Assembly: GCA_001787465.1 (NCBI GenBank) | Contig: MFXJ01000061.1 | Location: forward strand, 1-7,788 | DNA length: 7,788 bases | Source of the DNA: Candidatus Peregrinibacteria bacterium RIFOXYB2_FULL_32_7 | GTDB lineage: Bacteria > Patescibacteriota > Gracilibacteria > UBA1369 > GWF2-33-10 | Direction of reading: 5' to 3' | In this document: positions 6,166-7,788 of the stretch, piece after piece | Layout: each line of letters begins with the position of its first letter | How positions within the stretch are numbered: the first letter of the stretch is position 1 | Notes under the pieces: generated by a model | The model's input: only the letters and a program-made list of their open reading frames with translations | What the model was told of the DNA's origin: nothing | The model's database searches: none | Program-made: the position numbers and the translations under genes

Positions 6166-7631
6166 TGCCCTAACGTTACTTTTACAACAGTTTCATTATC
6201 ATTACTTGAAAGAACACTGATTATTGTACCTGTTTGGGGATCTGTTATGCTGTCGCCAATATATAAAGCTGGTTGCATATAAGAACTCTCATTGATCCCG
6301 TCATTATTAACATTCAAAATCTCAGTTGTCAGGGTGCGAGGTTTATAGTCGACATAATGCAATAAAACACCATAATACACGCTATCGCTATAATCTCTAT
6401 CATCGCTATCAAATCCAATTGGAGCACGTTTTTCAAGATAAATATAACCATCTTTTCTTGGAATTTTTAAGCCTTTAAACCCAGTATCAAAATCTAAATC
6501 TGTTGAAATTGGGTTCAAAATATATTCAAAGCTTTTATCATTTTCATTAACAATATGTACGCTAGCATCAGTACCTGTAGATTCAGTTAGCCAACCAAGA
6601 GCCACTTTTTCTGCTATATTATAATGCCAAAAATTCTTTGAGCCCATAACAGAATATAAATCTAAATTATCTTTTGATTCACAACTTCCATAAGGATTTG
6701 GAAAAATTGCTAAATTTGAGCAGGAATACAAATTTGCATTATCAAGACCAAAATTATGCCCAAATTCATGAGATATAATTTGATTATACGCCTCAAATGA
6801 GGAAGTAAAATTCTCTGTTCCTGCTGTAACCAACTTATCCACTCCTTCAGTATCAACCCAAATAAAAGACATACCGTTATCTGGTAAAGCTGATGGATAA
6901 GCCCAATATTTATCAAGAGTACTTGCAGATACGGTATCGCCACAAGTTTTATTTTGTGAAAATGGAGCAATAAAAACTATTCTAGAATATTTATTTAAAC
7001 CAATGTTATGTTTAATCATTGCATCTAAAACAAGACTGGTTAAAGCGCTGCTATCGCTTTCTAAGCACATAGATTCTTCATCAAGCGTAATCCATGGATA
7101 AACATCTGCAGAAGAAGTTCCAAAAATATCATTAACTGAATATAACCATGTTGCGAAATAAGAATTGCTTTTATAATATGAATTTACAGTATCCATTGTG
7201 GTAAGCATAAAGGAATCATCAATGTTTGTTGGTGCTACTGTATCAGAAAAATTGACTAATAAAACGGCTGTTCCTTGTCCTCCAATTGGAGCGGTTCTTT
7301 CATGGGATGATATTGTTTTGATATCAGTTTTTTTATTTATAAAAAATGTTTTATTTTTTTTAATTCCTTTAATTTGAACTGTATCACCAGATTGTAATTT
7401 TTCTAAAATAGATGAATCTGCAGATAATGCTATGTTTTCATTTTTAGGCATAATCAGGCTATAATTTTTTGTATTTTGTGAATTTTGAAAGTTATTAGTT
7501 AAGGTAATTAAGACGTTGCCCTTTAAGGTAATTTCTTTTTCTTGGCTTATCCTTGCAAAAGCAGTGGAGAAGCTTAATCCAATTAACAAAGTTATTAATA
7601 AAATAAATATAGAAATATTTCTTTTTAACAT
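6162..7631 (-). CDS. secreted metzincin-type zinc metalloprotease, M11/M6-like
   Basis: A 489-residue exported protein. A signal peptide (MLKRN, hydrophobic to about 21, likely cleavage after AFA at 26) leads into a small beta-rich N-terminal region (about 28-105, with SGDTVQIKGI) that may act as a propeptide or accessory domain. The protease domain begins near GTAVLLVNFSD (120-130). The zinc motif is H288-EFG-H292-NFGLDN298-A, with Glu289 as catalytic base, and the Met-turn is SVMGS (327-331), followed by NIAEKVALGW. The third zinc-ligand position, usually His (M11) or Asp (M6), is Asn298. Cysteines 189, 230, 304 and 317 could form disulfides outside the cell. No transmembrane segment or sorting signal is seen at the C-terminus, so it is probably released. 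It is first in a two-gene operon with the membrane phosphoesterase-like gene. M11 versus M6 is not settled. Confidence 0.85.
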   Translation of the reverse strand: MLKRNISIFILLITLLIGLSFSTAFARISQEKEITLKGNVLITLTNNFQNSQNTKNYSLIMPKNENIALSADSSILEKLQSGDTVQIKGIKKNKTFFINKKTDIKTISSHERTAPIGGQGTAVLLVNFSDTVAPTNIDDSFMLTTMDTVNSYYKSNSYFATWLYSVNDIFGTSSADVYPWITLDEESMCLESDSSALTSLVLDAMIKHNIGLNKYSRIVFIAPFSQNKTCGDTVSASTLDKYWAYPSALPDNGMSFIWVDTEGVDKLVTAGTENFTSSFEAYNQIISHEFGHNFGLDNANLYSCSNLAIFPNPYGSCESKDNLDLYSVMGSKNFWHYNIAEKVALGWLTESTGTDASVHIVNENDKSFEYILNPISTDLDFDTGFKGLKIPRKDGYIYLEKRAPIGFDSDDRDYSDSVYYGVLLHYVDYKPRTLTTEILNVNNDGINESSYMQPALYIGDSITDPQTGTIISVLSSNDNETVVKVTLGQ

Positions 7632-7662
7632 GCTTGATCCGATTAGTTAATAAGTTGTCCTG

Positions 7663-7691
7663 ATCATAACAATATCATTTTGTTTTATCAA
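7663..7691 (-). promoter_or_regulatory. promoter of the protease operon
   Basis: On the minus strand, TTGATA (7691-7686) and TATGAT (7668-7663) are exactly 17 bp apart, the best sigma70-type match in the window. Transcription would start near 7656, giving a leader of about 25 nt. Only a weak GGA precedes the ATG at 7631, so a strong Shine-Dalgarno is lacking. Confidence 0.6.
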
Positions 7692-7704
7692 GCAACAAAA
7701 ATGA
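7675..7704. promoter_or_regulatory. inverted repeat over the protease promoter -35 box, possible operator
   Basis: TCATTTTGTT (7675-7684) and AACAAAAATGA (7694-7704) are inverted copies differing by one extra A. The -35 box of the protease promoter lies between the arms, so a bound protein would compete with RNA polymerase (inference). The arms are A/T-rich but each keeps a G and a C in matching places. Confidence 0.4.
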
Positions 7705-7708
7705 TTTT

Positions 7709-7778
7709 TGTAAAAAAGTATACAAAATTTTTAAAAATTGCTATAATAATTATCCTGAAATATGTTCTGTAAAAAAGT
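7709..7778 (+). promoter_or_regulatory. rightward promoter near window edge with flanking 11-bp repeats
   Basis: TATACA (7719-7724) and a perfect TATAAT (7742-7747) are 17 bp apart and face right, divergent from the protease promoter. TGTAAAAAAGT occurs at 7709-7719 and again at 7768-7778, either side of the -10 box. An ATG at 7762 opens a frame (MFCKKVWNL) to the window end, which might start a gene, but no ribosome binding site precedes it and nine codons prove nothing. Confidence 0.35.
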
Positions 7779-7788
7779 TTGGAATTTA

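Noticed and set aside
6710..6970. 86-codon open frame within the protease gene, same strand, other frame
   Set aside because: Fully nested in a gene with clear signal peptide and zinc motif; no family resemblance.
7726..7739. 14-bp palindrome AATTTTTAAAAATT
   Set aside because: Made only of A and T in an A/T-rich stretch; likely chance.
1..7788. Alternative genetic code (TGA as glycine), tRNA or rRNA genes, insertion sequences
   Set aside because: TGA ends three genes exactly where family homology ends, and no cloverleaf, rRNA-like stretch or transposase was seen.

Overview
This 7.8 kb window is AT-rich and compact, and carries six complete genes. The standard bacterial code fits: TGA ends guaA, the second Fic gene and the protease gene without disrupting family homology. 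Good Shine-Dalgarno sequences are nearly absent. These traits, together with a long-form GuaA and short AT-rich intergenic repeats, suggest a Candidate Phyla Radiation (Patescibacteria, Parcubacteria-like) bacterium. That placement is an inference from general traits, not from a marker gene.

Left half, plus strand: a possible C-terminal tail of an upstream gene (to 59); a 41-bp tandem repeat (91-172) in front of a Fic-domain AMPylase (208-1269); GMP synthase guaA (1300-3129); an intergenic region with a GC-rich hairpin (3151-3179) and a second pair of operator-like repeats (3198-3298); then a second, divergent Fic-domain protein (3310-4644). Both Fic proteins have the complete HPFx(D)GNGRxxR active-site loop, an N-terminal SxxxE(G/N) self-inhibition motif and a C-terminal winged-helix-like domain. 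Both genes are preceded by paired repeats with GTAA...TTAC dyads, and both have a TATATT box 6-7 nt before the ATG with no ribosome binding site.

Right half, minus strand: a secreted M11/M6-like zinc metalloprotease (7631-6162) overlaps by ATGA a membrane-anchored endonuclease/exonuclease/phosphatase protein (6165-5224). A PduO-type cobalamin adenosyltransferase (5167-4649) follows from its own promoter. The adenosyltransferase and second Fic genes converge with 4 bp between them at a small two-way hairpin. A promoter with an overlapping dyad drives the protease operon, and a promoter facing right lies near the window edge.

The points most worth a second look are the parallel, probably self-regulated Fic loci on either side of guaA; the tandem-subdomain GuaA resembling the eukaryotic enzyme; the TCTAGACA palindromes in its insert; and the protease, whose usual third zinc-ligand position holds asparagine.
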